Positions 7,241 through 15,426 of a stretch of 21,270 nt of DNA are shown in pieces. The notes under the pieces were generated by a model. It did not search any database. It was not told where the DNA came from and worked only from the letters and a program-made list of their open reading frames with translations. Every line of letters starts with the position of its first letter. Position 1 is the stretch's first letter. The position numbers were made by a program, and so were the translations under genes. The stretch comes from UBA6624 sp964343345 [NCBI: uncultured bacterium] (GTDB lineage: Bacteria > UBP7 > UBA6624), in NCBI GenBank assembly GCA_964343345.1, contig CAYFJE010000008.1, positions 1 through 21,270 of the forward strand, in the 5' to 3' direction.

Positions 7241-8575
7241 GTGAGAACTTTGGTCAAAAATGTAACCTGCATCCTTGAAAATGAAATTTTAAAAACAAAC
7301 ATACTGTTTGACGAATCCAAAATTATCACTTGTGATGCAGCTAAATCCACGAATGCAGATGAAGTGATACGAGGTAATGGCTTTCATCTAATCCCTGGGG
7401 TTATAGATGATCAGGTTCATTTCAGAGAACCTGGATTAACCCATAAAGAAGACATATTTTCTGGAAGTAGAGCATGTGCACAAGGGGGAGTAACAACCTA
7501 TCTAGAAATGCCAAACACGATCCCCTCAACAACAACCAGGACTGCTCTTCTTGAGAAGTTGAAAATTGCTTCTAAAAAAAGTATCGTAAATTATGGTTTT
7601 TTCATAGGTGCAACAAATAACAATCTTGAAGAGTTGAAAAAAGCAACTAGAACCCCTGGAATAAAAATCTTTTTTGGGTCCAGCACTGGGGATTTGCTTG
7701 TTGAAGATTTAGATGTTCTTGAAAGAATATTCACAGAAACGAAATTACCGATTGCTGGACATTGCGAAGAAGAAAGTATTATTAAAAAAAACTTGGTGAA
7801 ATTTGAAAAAGAAATACGAGAAAACAAAGATCCATCGATACATAAAAAAATAAGAGATAGGAATGCTGCAATTTCTTGTACACAAAAAATAACAGCTTTA
7901 GCAAAAAAAACTAATAAAAAAATTCACATATTGCACCTTTCAACAAAAGAAGAGATAGAAATCGTAAAAAATCATCAAAACCTGATAACTGCTGAAGCTT
8001 GCATCCCTCATCTCATGTTTACTGAAAAGGATTACCCTAGATTGAAAACACTGATTCAAACCAACCCATCAATAAAAAAACATTCAGACAGAAAAGCTCT
8101 TTTTGAAGGTTTGAAAGACGGTACTATCCAAGTTATAGCAACAGACCACGCTCCACACCTTCTTGAAGAAAAAAATCAAAAATATCCAAAGTCGTCTTCA
8201 GGTATCCCAAGTGTTGAAAATTCACTTCCTTTAATGTTAAATGAAGTAAACAAAGGTACCCTTGACCTAAAAACGGTTGTTGAAAAGATGTCAAAAAATC
8301 CCGCAAAAGTTTGGAATATTTTGAAGAAAGGGAAAATTCAAGACGGCTATGACTCTGATTTGGTTTTGATTGATTTAAACAAGGAAAAAACAATAAAAAA
8401 CAATGAACAAAAAACGAAAACAGGCTGGTCTCCATGGGATGGAGAAAAAATAATCGGATGGCCGGAAACTGTTTGGGTACATGGCAAAAAAGTATTTTCC
8501 AAAGATAAAATTGACTATTCCAGAAAAGGGAAAGAGGTCCTTTTTAACAAGGCCTTAAAAGGATTCTGGGGTTGA
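7241..8575 (+). CDS. pyrC: Dihydroorotase (class with DDQVHFREPG motif)
   Basis: Amidohydrolase-superfamily enzyme that cyclises carbamoyl-aspartate to dihydroorotate in pyrimidine synthesis. The 444-residue protein shows PGVIDDQVHFREPG at residues 52-65, MPNTIPST at 90-97, KIFFGSSTG at 142-150 (Lys142 is in the place of the carboxylated lysine region), HCEEE at 174-178, LHLST at 231-235 and ATDHAPH at 300-306. The usual HxH metal motif is Q-V-H here (Gln58, His60). I recall the same DDQVHFREPG form in Bacteroidetes-type dihydroorotases, so this is a known subfamily rather than a decayed enzyme. The start is GTG at 7241 with only a weak purine stretch upstream. The cysteine-synthase-like gene follows after 10 bases, so they are probably cotranscribed. 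Confidence 0.92.
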   Translation: MRTLVKNVTCILENEILKTNILFDESKIITCDAAKSTNADEVIRGNGFHLIPGVIDDQVHFREPGLTHKEDIFSGSRACAQGGVTTYLEMPNTIPSTTTRTALLEKLKIASKKSIVNYGFFIGATNNNLEELKKATRTPGIKIFFGSSTGDLLVEDLDVLERIFTETKLPIAGHCEEESIIKKNLVKFEKEIRENKDPSIHKKIRDRNAAISCTQKITALAKKTNKKIHILHLSTKEEIEIVKNHQNLITAEACIPHLMFTEKDYPRLKTLIQTNPSIKKHSDRKALFEGLKDGTIQVIATDHAPHLLEEKNQKYPKSSSGIPSVENSLPLMLNEVNKGTLDLKTVVEKMSKNPAKVWNILKKGKIQDGYDSDLVLIDLNKEKTIKNNEQKTKTGWSPWDGEKIIGWPETVWVHGKKVFSKDKIDYSRKGKEVLFNKALKGFWG

Positions 8576-8585
8576 TGATTTCGTT

Positions 8586-9614
8586 ATGAAGAACACAATT
8601 CTTGCCTCAAAAACAAAAGGGAAAATATCATCTCTAAAGAAAAAGATTGGAAAAACACCTCTTTTAAAAATAAAGCTCAAATACAAAAACAAACCTATGG
8701 TGATATGGGCAAAATTTGAAGCCTTAAACCTTACGGGCAGTATCAAAGACAGAATGGCAATACACATTATTGAAAAAGCTTATCAAAAAGATCAAATTTC
8801 AACCAATTCCGTTATAGCAGAAGCAACTAGCGGCAACACTGGCATTGCTTTTGCTGGAATTGGAAGTCAGCTTGGTCATAGAGTCAAAATATACATGCCT
8901 GACTGGATGAGTGCTGAACGAGTAGAAAGAATGAAAAAGTATGGTGCTGAAATTATTTCTGTCTCTAGGAAAGAAGGAGGGTTCTTGGGCAGTATATCTT
9001 TAACGGAAAAATATGCAGAACAAGAGAAAAATGTATTTTTGCCAAAACAGTTTTCAAATCAAGCAAATGTAGAAGCTCACTACCTGACAACAGGGCCTGA
9101 AATACTTTCCCAAATGGACAAGGTGGGGATGCCTCCAACTGGCTTTGTCGCAGGTGTTGGAACAGGGGGTACTGTCATGGGTGTTGGAAAATACCTTACA
9201 GAAAATATAAAAAATATTTCCATCAATCCTCTTGAACCTGCAAATTCTCCCACTTTAACAACTGGAGAAAAAAATGGAAAACACAGAATTCAAGGCATCA
9301 GTGATGAATTTATCCCCGAAATTGTCAATCTTGAATGGCTTGATGAAATCATAAATGTCTGGGATGGAGATGCAATAATCATGGCACAAATGATATTCAA
9401 AAAACTAGGTCTTGGAGTTGGAATATCCTCGGGGGCAAATCTTCTAGGAGCAATCAAACTTGCTGAAAAACAGAATTTTGATGGTGTTATATCTACGGTT
9501 TTCAGCGACTGCAACAAGAAATACATCAGTACAGATTATTCTTTAAAAGAAGTGATGAAAAAACATTACATGAGCAAGGATGTTGAACTCTTGAGCCTGT
9601 CTCAGTTTAAATAA
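8586..9614 (+). CDS. PLP-dependent cysteine synthase / cystathionine beta-synthase family protein
   Basis: Fold-type II PLP enzyme. The PLP lysine is Lys54 in LTGSIKDR, the substrate loop is EATSGNTG at residues 79-86, and the phosphate-binding glycine loop is GVGTGGTVMG further on; GISSGAN and KKYISTDY near the C-terminus are also family-typical. The length of 342 residues includes a lysine-rich lead of about 20 residues before the usual IGKTPLL start and a short tail. Candidate reactions are cysteine from O-acetylserine or O-phosphoserine and sulfide, or cystathionine formation; the motifs do not choose. No C-terminal CBS domain is present. It starts 10 bases after the dihydroorotase gene and ends 27 bases before the convergent kdsA stop, with only a short T-run and no hairpin between them. 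Confidence 0.87.
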   Translation: MKNTILASKTKGKISSLKKKIGKTPLLKIKLKYKNKPMVIWAKFEALNLTGSIKDRMAIHIIEKAYQKDQISTNSVIAEATSGNTGIAFAGIGSQLGHRVKIYMPDWMSAERVERMKKYGAEIISVSRKEGGFLGSISLTEKYAEQEKNVFLPKQFSNQANVEAHYLTTGPEILSQMDKVGMPPTGFVAGVGTGGTVMGVGKYLTENIKNISINPLEPANSPTLTTGEKNGKHRIQGISDEFIPEIVNLEWLDEIINVWDGDAIIMAQMIFKKLGLGVGISSGANLLGAIKLAEKQNFDGVISTVFSDCNKKYISTDYSLKEVMKKHYMSKDVELLSLSQFK

Positions 9615-9641
9615 TTTTTTATATAAACAACCTGTATTCAA

Positions 9642-10418
9642 TTAGCCCCAATAAGGCAACAGTCTTTCAATCAAGCCCTCTAACTCTTCCAATGGAATCA
9701 TGTTGGGGCCATCACTCATTGAATTATCTGGATCTGGATGAGTTTCTAAAAAAAGACCTACAGCCCCTGAAGCCAAGGCTGCTTTTGCCAACGGTTCAAC
9801 AAAATGTCTTTCGCCAGAACTTTTTCCGTCTCCTCCACCTGGGAGCTGTACAGAGTGAGTTGCATCAAAAACAACATTTGCATATTTTTTCATGATAGCA
9901 ATTCCTCTCATGTCAACAACAAGATTCTTGTATCCGAAAGAAGACCCTCTCTCGCAAAGAAGAACCTCTGCATCTCCCCCATGTTTAACTTTGTCAACTG
10001 CATATTTCATGTCTTCTGGATGCATGAATTGTCCTTTTTTAACATTCACAATCTCAGCATGTTTGCCACATTCCGACAACAAGTCGGTCTGACGACAAAG
10101 AAATGCTGGAACCTGAACGACATCAACAATCGAACAAACGCTTTTTACCTGATGTGTTTCATGAACATCTGTGACAACCGGGATGTTAAATTCTTGCTTC
10201 ACTGCTTCTAAAACCTTTAAACCTTCATCGAGCCCTAAACCTCTATAGGAAGTTGCTGAGGTTCTATTCGCTTTATCCCAACTCCCTTTGAAAATTACAG
10301 GTAATTCAAATTTTTCACTTATTTCTTTTACCTTCGAAGCAACATTGAAAGATAACTCTTTGCTTTCCAGCGAACAAGGTCCTGCAATTAAAAATTTTGA
10401 AGAAGTTTTTTTGAACAT
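9642..10418 (-). CDS. kdsA: 3-deoxy-8-phosphooctulonate (KDO-8-P) synthase, metal-dependent type
   Basis: Condenses phosphoenolpyruvate with arabinose 5-phosphate, the committed step to KDO of lipopolysaccharide. The 258-residue sequence shows IAGPCSLES at 11-19, FKGSWDKANRTS, TDVHE, PAFLCRQTDLL, VKKGQFMHPEDMK, CERGSSFGY, VVFDATHSVQLPGG and the ETHPDPDNSMSDGPNM end segment. Cys15 occupies the position of the metal-binding cysteine of Aquifex-type enzymes (Asn in E. coli), so this should be the metal-dependent class. The gene is the last in the long minus-strand run, 13 bases after lpxL, and the pair strongly implies an LPS-bearing outer membrane. The related enzyme DAHP synthase is ruled out by the KDO-type motifs. 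Confidence 0.95.
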   Translation of the reverse strand: MFKKTSSKFLIAGPCSLESKELSFNVASKVKEISEKFELPVIFKGSWDKANRTSATSYRGLGLDEGLKVLEAVKQEFNIPVVTDVHETHQVKSVCSIVDVVQVPAFLCRQTDLLSECGKHAEIVNVKKGQFMHPEDMKYAVDKVKHGGDAEVLLCERGSSFGYKNLVVDMRGIAIMKKYANVVFDATHSVQLPGGGDGKSSGERHFVEPLAKAALASGAVGLFLETHPDPDNSMSDGPNMIPLEELEGLIERLLPYWG

Positions 10419-10431
10419 AGTTATATTTTAA

Positions 10432-11280
10432 TTAACCTACCTTCCATCTATTGTGTAACCAAAGCCATTGAGTTGGATCTTTTTTTATTATTTGAACAAT
10501 GCTGTTAGAGTATTTTTGAACTCCTTCTGTCTCTTGAAATTCTCCTAATTTGAGAGGTTTTTCTATAACCCATTCGAAATTACCCCAACTCAAACGTCTG
10601 ACAATAGATACGACAGAAAAACAACCGAACTTAGAAGAAAGCCGAAACGGCCCTGAAAAAGCTTTAGCTTTCCTTCCCATAAAATCAACAACAACCCCTT
10701 TCGCAGAATGTTGATCCGAAACCAATCCGACAATAGAGCCGTTTTTCATTTCTTTAGAAATTTTTGCCAAATCCCTCCAATGTCTTGTTAAGTTTATCAT
10801 TCCAAGACTTGCCCTCATTTTTAGTGCAAGATCGTTCAATACACTATTGTTTTGAGCTCTCCCGATAGCAATAAGCCTTTGCGGTTTTATGTGTCTTGCA
10901 AAAAGACCTCCAACCATCTCCCAATTTCCATAATGTGCTGCTATTAACAATCCCCCTTTTTTGACAAATTTCAAATTTTCGAATCCTTTTTTTTCAATTG
11001 TTACTAAATTAAAAAAATCTGTTCCATAAAGATTCATATAAAAAACTTCGACCATTGTATATGTTAGATTTTTAAAACTTTTTTTCAGAACCTCTTCACA
11101 ATCAAGATCTTCATCTAGGACTTTTTTCATCCTCTTTAAAGCTCTATGTCTTTCGTTTTTAAGTAATGGCCAAAGGATATTGAAAAAAAAATCTCCCAAA
11201 AGATAACCTTTTTTAAATGGCACCAATCTCACTAAAAAAAATGCGAGATAAAGTAGTATTTTTTCGAAAAACCTTCTCAA
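10432..11280 (-). CDS. LpxL/HtrB-family lipid A acyltransferase
   Basis: Inner-membrane enzyme that adds secondary acyl chains to lipid A precursors. The 282-residue protein begins with a hydrophobic anchor (about residues 7-21), carries the catalytic HX4E motif as HYGNWE (His116, Glu121), then SDQHSAKGVVVDFMGR, in the place of the family's second conserved block, and ends with WLWLHNRWK, a hallmark of the family. The start codon is TTG at 11278-11280; AAGGG in the end of the upstream dehydrogenase gene lies about eight bases ahead of it and supports this start. The gap to that gene is 3 bases. Adjacent kdsA fits lipid A/KDO synthesis. Acyl chain and position specificity cannot be told. Confidence 0.9.
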   Translation of the reverse strand: MRRFFEKILLYLAFFLVRLVPFKKGYLLGDFFFNILWPLLKNERHRALKRMKKVLDEDLDCEEVLKKSFKNLTYTMVEVFYMNLYGTDFFNLVTIEKKGFENLKFVKKGGLLIAAHYGNWEMVGGLFARHIKPQRLIAIGRAQNNSVLNDLALKMRASLGMINLTRHWRDLAKISKEMKNGSIVGLVSDQHSAKGVVVDFMGRKAKAFSGPFRLSSKFGCFSVVSIVRRLSWGNFEWVIEKPLKLGEFQETEGVQKYSNSIVQIIKKDPTQWLWLHNRWKVG

Positions 11281-11283
11281 GAA

Positions 11284-12243
11284 TCAACCCTTAATAGGAG
11301 TAACCGGATCAATGCCTGACAAAACGTTAATAACATTCTGTGCAGCCAAATCTGCCATTCCATTTCTCGAATTGACAGAAGCACTCCCTGTATGCGGAGC
11401 TAAAACTACCTGATCCAAATAAAGCAAAGGGTTGTTTTTTTCAGGGGGTTCTGGATCATAAACATCCAACCCTGCACCTAAAATTTCCCCTTCAATTATT
11501 GCCCTATACAAATCAGGCTCATCAATCAAGCCTCCTCTTGCAGCATTTAACAATATAGAAGTTTTCTTCATCTTTTTGAAAGCATTAAAATTAAAGATTT
11601 TTTCAGTTGAAGAAAGTAAGGGAGCATGGAGGCTCAAGAAATCACTTTCCTTTAGGAGTGTTTCGAAATCAACTTTTTTTGCTCCTAGGTTTTCTTCGCC
11701 CTCTTTCCAATTAAACTCGTCTGTATAGATAACCTGCATATTGAAACCCTGTGCTCTTTCGGCAACGGCTCTGCCTATTCTTCCGGCTCCAAAAATCCCC
11801 AAAGTAGAACCCCAAACATCTTGCCCAATTAATAAATCAGGAGCCCATCCCTTGTATTGTCCCGCTTCAGTCATTTTGTGCCCTTCAACAATCCTTCTTG
11901 CAGATGACATCAACAATGCCCAAGTGAGATCAGCAGTAGCTTGTGTTAAAACATCAGGAGTATTTGTGCAAACAACACCCCTTTTTCTACATTCTTTAAT
12001 ATCTATGTTGTCAAAACCAACAGCATAATTAGCAACTACTTTAAGATTTTTTGCCTTGTCTAAAAGCTCTGAATCAACTTTGTCTGTTAGCAAAGTTATG
12101 ATGGCATCAGCATTTTCGACTTTTTCCAACAGCAGTTCTCTTGGGATTGCTGCATCTCCCTCATAAACCCATACATCATGTGAAGAATTTTTGATCTTTA
12201 ATTCAGCATCCCCTGGCAATTTTCTTGTTATTACAACTTTCAT
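11284..12243 (-). CDS. D-2-hydroxyacid dehydrogenase, glyoxylate/hydroxypyruvate reductase-like
   Basis: NAD(P)H-dependent dehydrogenase of the D-isomer-specific 2-hydroxyacid family, 319 residues. The split catalytic domain and the central nucleotide domain are intact: GAGRIG at 152-157, catalytic Arg236 in NAARGG, Glu265 in DPEPP and His284 in APHTGS. The N-terminal block with NYAVGFDNID and TNTPDVLT, and the GW near residue 132, resemble GyaR-type glyoxylate reductases more than SerA, and there is no ACT domain. Phosphoglycerate dehydrogenase activity is therefore less likely but not excluded. The ATG at 12243 overlaps the metG stop (ATGA); the frame is open further into metG, but this start gives the standard N-terminus. 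Its role within this operon is not obvious. Confidence 0.87.
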   Translation of the reverse strand: MKVVITRKLPGDAELKIKNSSHDVWVYEGDAAIPRELLLEKVENADAIITLLTDKVDSELLDKAKNLKVVANYAVGFDNIDIKECRKRGVVCTNTPDVLTQATADLTWALLMSSARRIVEGHKMTEAGQYKGWAPDLLIGQDVWGSTLGIFGAGRIGRAVAERAQGFNMQVIYTDEFNWKEGEENLGAKKVDFETLLKESDFLSLHAPLLSSTEKIFNFNAFKKMKKTSILLNAARGGLIDEPDLYRAIIEGEILGAGLDVYDPEPPEKNNPLLYLDQVVLAPHTGSASVNSRNGMADLAAQNVINVLSGIDPVTPIKG

Positions 12244-14120
12244 TTCACTATCGTTCCATTTACAACCTTTCTTTGAGGATGCAATGCTACCGGGCCATTG
12301 TCGTCTGCACAAAGTATCATGCCTTCACTAATCTTCCCTCTTAACTTGGCTGGAGCAAGATTGGAAACAACAACAACCTGTTTCCCGACTAGATCATTGG
12401 GGTCATAATGTCCAGCTAAACCCGCAACAATCTGCCTTGGGGAGGCTTCTCCAGTATCAACCTTGAAAACAAGCAGCTTGTCAGCATTTGGGTGTTTTTC
12501 TCCCGATAAAATAGTCCCTACCACCAACTTTGTATTAAAGAAAGTTTTTATGTCTATCGTGGCATTTTCTTTTTCCATTTTTTCCTCCTTTGTCTTTATA
12601 GTTTTTTCTGAATCGAATCTTGGGAAAAGTTGTTCAAATGATTTTAAATTTTTAACTGGGTTTTTGAAACATGTATCTTTTTCTGGAAGAGATGCTTCGG
12701 AATTAAAAATTTCTAAAATTTTTGCTGAAGTTCTTGGTAAAAGCGGATTCAACATATTTCCAATTGTCAAAATGGCATCACTGATATTAAAAAATACATT
12801 ATTGAGTTTTTCTTTTTCATTGTTTTTATGTAAATTCCAAGGCTCCATTTGATCTAAATATTTATGTCCCCATCTGACCAAATTCAAAACTGAATCCATT
12901 GAGTTTCTAATGTTTAGAGACTCAAAACCAGAATGCCAATTTTCAATATGTTTAGTTTTCTCTTTTAAATAATCTTTATCTGCTGTTTTTATATCTGAAA
13001 TTTCACAATCGAGATACCTGTCTATCATTGATAAAGATCGATGAACTAAATTACCCAGTTCATTTGCTAAAAAAGAATTGTAAAAATTGAAAAACTGTTC
13101 TGCTGTAATTGCCCCATCGCTTCCGAATGGAATTGAATAAATACAAAAAAAACGCAACGAATCTTCTTCGTACAAACCAAGGTTTTTTGTGATTTTAAAA
13201 GGATCAATAACATTTCCTAAGCTCTTTGACATTTTTGTATCACCTACAGTTAAATAACCATGTACAAACATCCCTTTTGGCAAGGGTATTCCTGCAGCCA
13301 TCAACAATGCCGGCCAAACCCCTGCATGAAACCAAAGAATATCTTTCGCTAAAAGATGAAATGTGCCTTTCCATCTCTCTTCCCAATTATCTGATCGCTC
13401 CCAATCAACCCCCGAAAGATAAGTTGTTAATGCATCGAACCAAACATAAAAAACATTTTCTTCATCTCCTGGAATCGAAACAGCAAAATTTAATCTTTTT
13501 TTCGGTCTTGATATACAAAGATCTTCAACATCTCCTCGCAATCTTGCAAGTATTTCTTTTCTTCTGCCTTCCGGATTAACAAATGTTGGATTTTCCTCAA
13601 TATAATCGGCGACTTTTGATGCCCATTTTGATAGTGGGAAAAACCAAGCATCTTCTTTTACCTTCTCTAAAGGGTCCCCTGTTTCGGAATCTAGATAATT
13701 GCTCTTTTTTGCTTCCATTTCTGGAACAAACCGTGCTTCTCGAAGGTTGTACCAACCCTCATAAACCCCTTTCTCAACCTCTCCCCTCTCTTTTAAAATC
13801 ATAAAAAGCCTTTTTACATCTTCATGATGGGTTTTGTCATCCGTATGTATAAACTGGTGATCGCCAACACCGAGATGATCCATAAGCTTATGCCATTTTG
13901 GACGCATCTTTTCAACAAAATCTCTAGCTGAAAGATTGTTTTTTTTAGCAATTTTTTCTATCTTTTCAGCATGTTCGTCAGTTCCTGTAGTCATGATCAT
14001 TTTTTTATTATTAAGACGTTGAAACCTACAAATCATGTCCGCTGCAATGCTAGTATAGGCATGCCCTAGATGAGGGTTTGCATTTGGATAAAAGATTGGA
14101 GTTGTTATGTGTTTAAGCAT
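12240..14120 (-). CDS. metG: Methionyl-tRNA synthetase with C-terminal tRNA-binding domain
   Basis: Class I aminoacyl-tRNA synthetase charging tRNA-Met. The 626-residue protein has the HIGH equivalent HLGH at residues 17-20, TTGTDEH at 44-50, KMSKS at 296-300, an anticodon-binding helical domain to about residue 500, and an EMAP-II/Trbp111-like tRNA-binding domain (about 520-626) with the HPNADKL and SEGMILC segments. The zinc-knuckle region (WYNLREARF, about residues 123-131) has no cysteines, so this is a zinc-free variant. The ATG lies one base past the DUF3084 stop, with AAGGAAA in the DUF3084 end as ribosome binding site. The stop overlaps the dehydrogenase start. A strong internal ribosome binding site precedes Met515, the first residue before the tRNA-binding domain. 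Confidence 0.96.
   Translation of the reverse strand: MLKHITTPIFYPNANPHLGHAYTSIAADMICRFQRLNNKKMIMTTGTDEHAEKIEKIAKKNNLSARDFVEKMRPKWHKLMDHLGVGDHQFIHTDDKTHHEDVKRLFMILKERGEVEKGVYEGWYNLREARFVPEMEAKKSNYLDSETGDPLEKVKEDAWFFPLSKWASKVADYIEENPTFVNPEGRRKEILARLRGDVEDLCISRPKKRLNFAVSIPGDEENVFYVWFDALTTYLSGVDWERSDNWEERWKGTFHLLAKDILWFHAGVWPALLMAAGIPLPKGMFVHGYLTVGDTKMSKSLGNVIDPFKITKNLGLYEEDSLRFFCIYSIPFGSDGAITAEQFFNFYNSFLANELGNLVHRSLSMIDRYLDCEISDIKTADKDYLKEKTKHIENWHSGFESLNIRNSMDSVLNLVRWGHKYLDQMEPWNLHKNNEKEKLNNVFFNISDAILTIGNMLNPLLPRTSAKILEIFNSEASLPEKDTCFKNPVKNLKSFEQLFPRFDSEKTIKTKEEKMEKENATIDIKTFFNTKLVVGTILSGEKHPNADKLLVFKVDTGEASPRQIVAGLAGHYDPNDLVGKQVVVVSNLAPAKLRGKISEGMILCADDNGPVALHPQRKVVNGTIVK
12576..12590 (-). 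promoter_or_regulatory. Internal ribosome binding site and ATG within metG
   Basis: On the minus strand AAGGAGG (12584-12590) stands five bases before an in-frame ATG (12576-12578) inside metG. Translation from here would give the last 112 residues, exactly the tRNA-binding domain. It is the best-looking ribosome binding site in this operon. A Lys-Glu-rich linker (KTKEEKMEK) can produce such bases by chance, so function is an inference. Confidence 0.45.
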
Positions 14121-14121
14121 T

Positions 14122-15411
14122 CTATTTTCCTTCGAGTGTGATTTCTATTTTAGACAAAGATTCAAAATTATAAACAGTTTTTACAATATGAACTGAAACT
14201 AAAACCCCTTCTGAAAAAATTGCCATTTCTGCTGCCCTGTTTGTCAATTTCCAAGAAGGGAAAAAAACTCGTTTTTGAGTTTTTATATCAGGGAAAACTC
14301 CTCTTTTCTTGGCTATATCTTCTATCGATTCCAGCAAATCCTCTAAAAAAAGATAATTGTTTTCTAATGATGAGGTGTCCGAAAAAAAACGATCCAATAA
14401 AATTTCTCCTTCTTGAAAAATTTCCTGTACTGGAACCCAATTAAAATCAACCTTTATCGCGTCTCCTGCAAAAACATTTGAATTTGCTATTATTCTTAAA
14501 AAATAATTACCATTTTCTTTTTCTGCAATCGCTTTTGATGTCAGGCTCTCTTCTGTTTCAAAAGCAAAGCTAACCCCTAAAAGCTCTGTGTCTTCAATGA
14601 GTTTTTTAAAACTGTCTTTGAGGTAACTTTCTATAAAAGCTGGATCAAGATTTTCAGGAATCATAAATCTTTTTAACTCTTGACTTTTTACAAAAACCAA
14701 AGTCCCTTCAGAGGCTCTAACTTCTGCAGCATTTAAAGCTGCTGTAACTTGTAAAACGTCTTCCTTAAGCAAAGCAAGTTGTTCATTCCTTTCTTCAAGT
14801 TCTAACTGTGTTCTATTTAGAGTTACAGTTAAATCTGATATATTTTCATTTAATGTGCTTTCTTCCTCTTTCAATATCTCAACTTGATTTTCTCTAGATT
14901 CGAGATCTTTGATTAATTGTCCTCTTCCTTCTTCGAGTTCTTTTATCTGTATAGTTAACCCTTTTGCTGTTTCTGAATAATTGATAATTTCTAATTCAAG
15001 ATTTGTCTTTTGAAGATATAGATTCTCTACCTGCTTGTTGCTATCGTTTAGTTGCTGCGTTAATATCTTGATATTGTCATCTAAAAATCTATAAGAATCT
15101 TGTAATAATTCATATGTTTTTTCTGTTTCTGCTAACTTTGCGGAACTTGTTTGGAGTTCTTTTTTTATACTCTGAATTCTAAAAATTGCATCTTGAAAAT
15201 CACTGCTGACGAAAGATAGCAATCCATAGATGAAAGCAGAAACGCCAACACCAACAACACCGGCCCACAGAGCGGAGGCATATTTTGGACGAAGACCAAA
15301 AAGCCTTTTTCTAGTCTTTGAATATCTTCTTCCTGCAAGATCCCCCATGTAAGCAAGAATTCCTCCTGATAAAAGTAGGAAAAGAACCGTTAATAAGCCG
15401 TCATTAATCAT
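14122..15411 (-). CDS. DUF3084 membrane-anchored coiled-coil protein
   Basis: A 429-residue protein of unknown biochemical function. Its N-terminus has a hydrophobic segment at about residues 6-22, the DUF3084 hallmark GDLAGRRYSKTRKRLFGLRP at 23-42, and a second membrane segment at about 46-68. Residues about 72-225 form a long heptad-rich coiled coil. A globular C-terminal part follows, containing FVKSQELKRF and, near the end, KKRGVFPDIKT. In relatives this last region resembles, from memory, an RNase H/YqgF-like fold; I offer that only as an inference. DUF3084 proteins are known to me from cyanobacteria and Deinococcus. The gene sits between the enoyl-CoA hydratase homologue (15-nt gap) and metG (1-nt gap), a few genes after herA and nurA. 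The ATG at 15411 has no clear ribosome binding site. Confidence 0.82.
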   Translation of the reverse strand: MINDGLLTVLFLLLSGGILAYMGDLAGRRYSKTRKRLFGLRPKYASALWAGVVGVGVSAFIYGLLSFVSSDFQDAIFRIQSIKKELQTSSAKLAETEKTYELLQDSYRFLDDNIKILTQQLNDSNKQVENLYLQKTNLELEIINYSETAKGLTIQIKELEEGRGQLIKDLESRENQVEILKEEESTLNENISDLTVTLNRTQLELEERNEQLALLKEDVLQVTAALNAAEVRASEGTLVFVKSQELKRFMIPENLDPAFIESYLKDSFKKLIEDTELLGVSFAFETEESLTSKAIAEKENGNYFLRIIANSNVFAGDAIKVDFNWVPVQEIFQEGEILLDRFFSDTSSLENNYLFLEDLLESIEDIAKKRGVFPDIKTQKRVFFPSWKLTNRAAEMAIFSEGVLVSVHIVKTVYNFESLSKIEITLEGK

Positions 15412-15426
15412 GGCTGCAAAAATATT

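Noticed and set aside
9615-9641. T-run between the cysteine-synthase-like gene and kdsA as a terminator
   Set aside because: No G+C stem precedes the T-run on either strand, so an intrinsic terminator cannot be supported.
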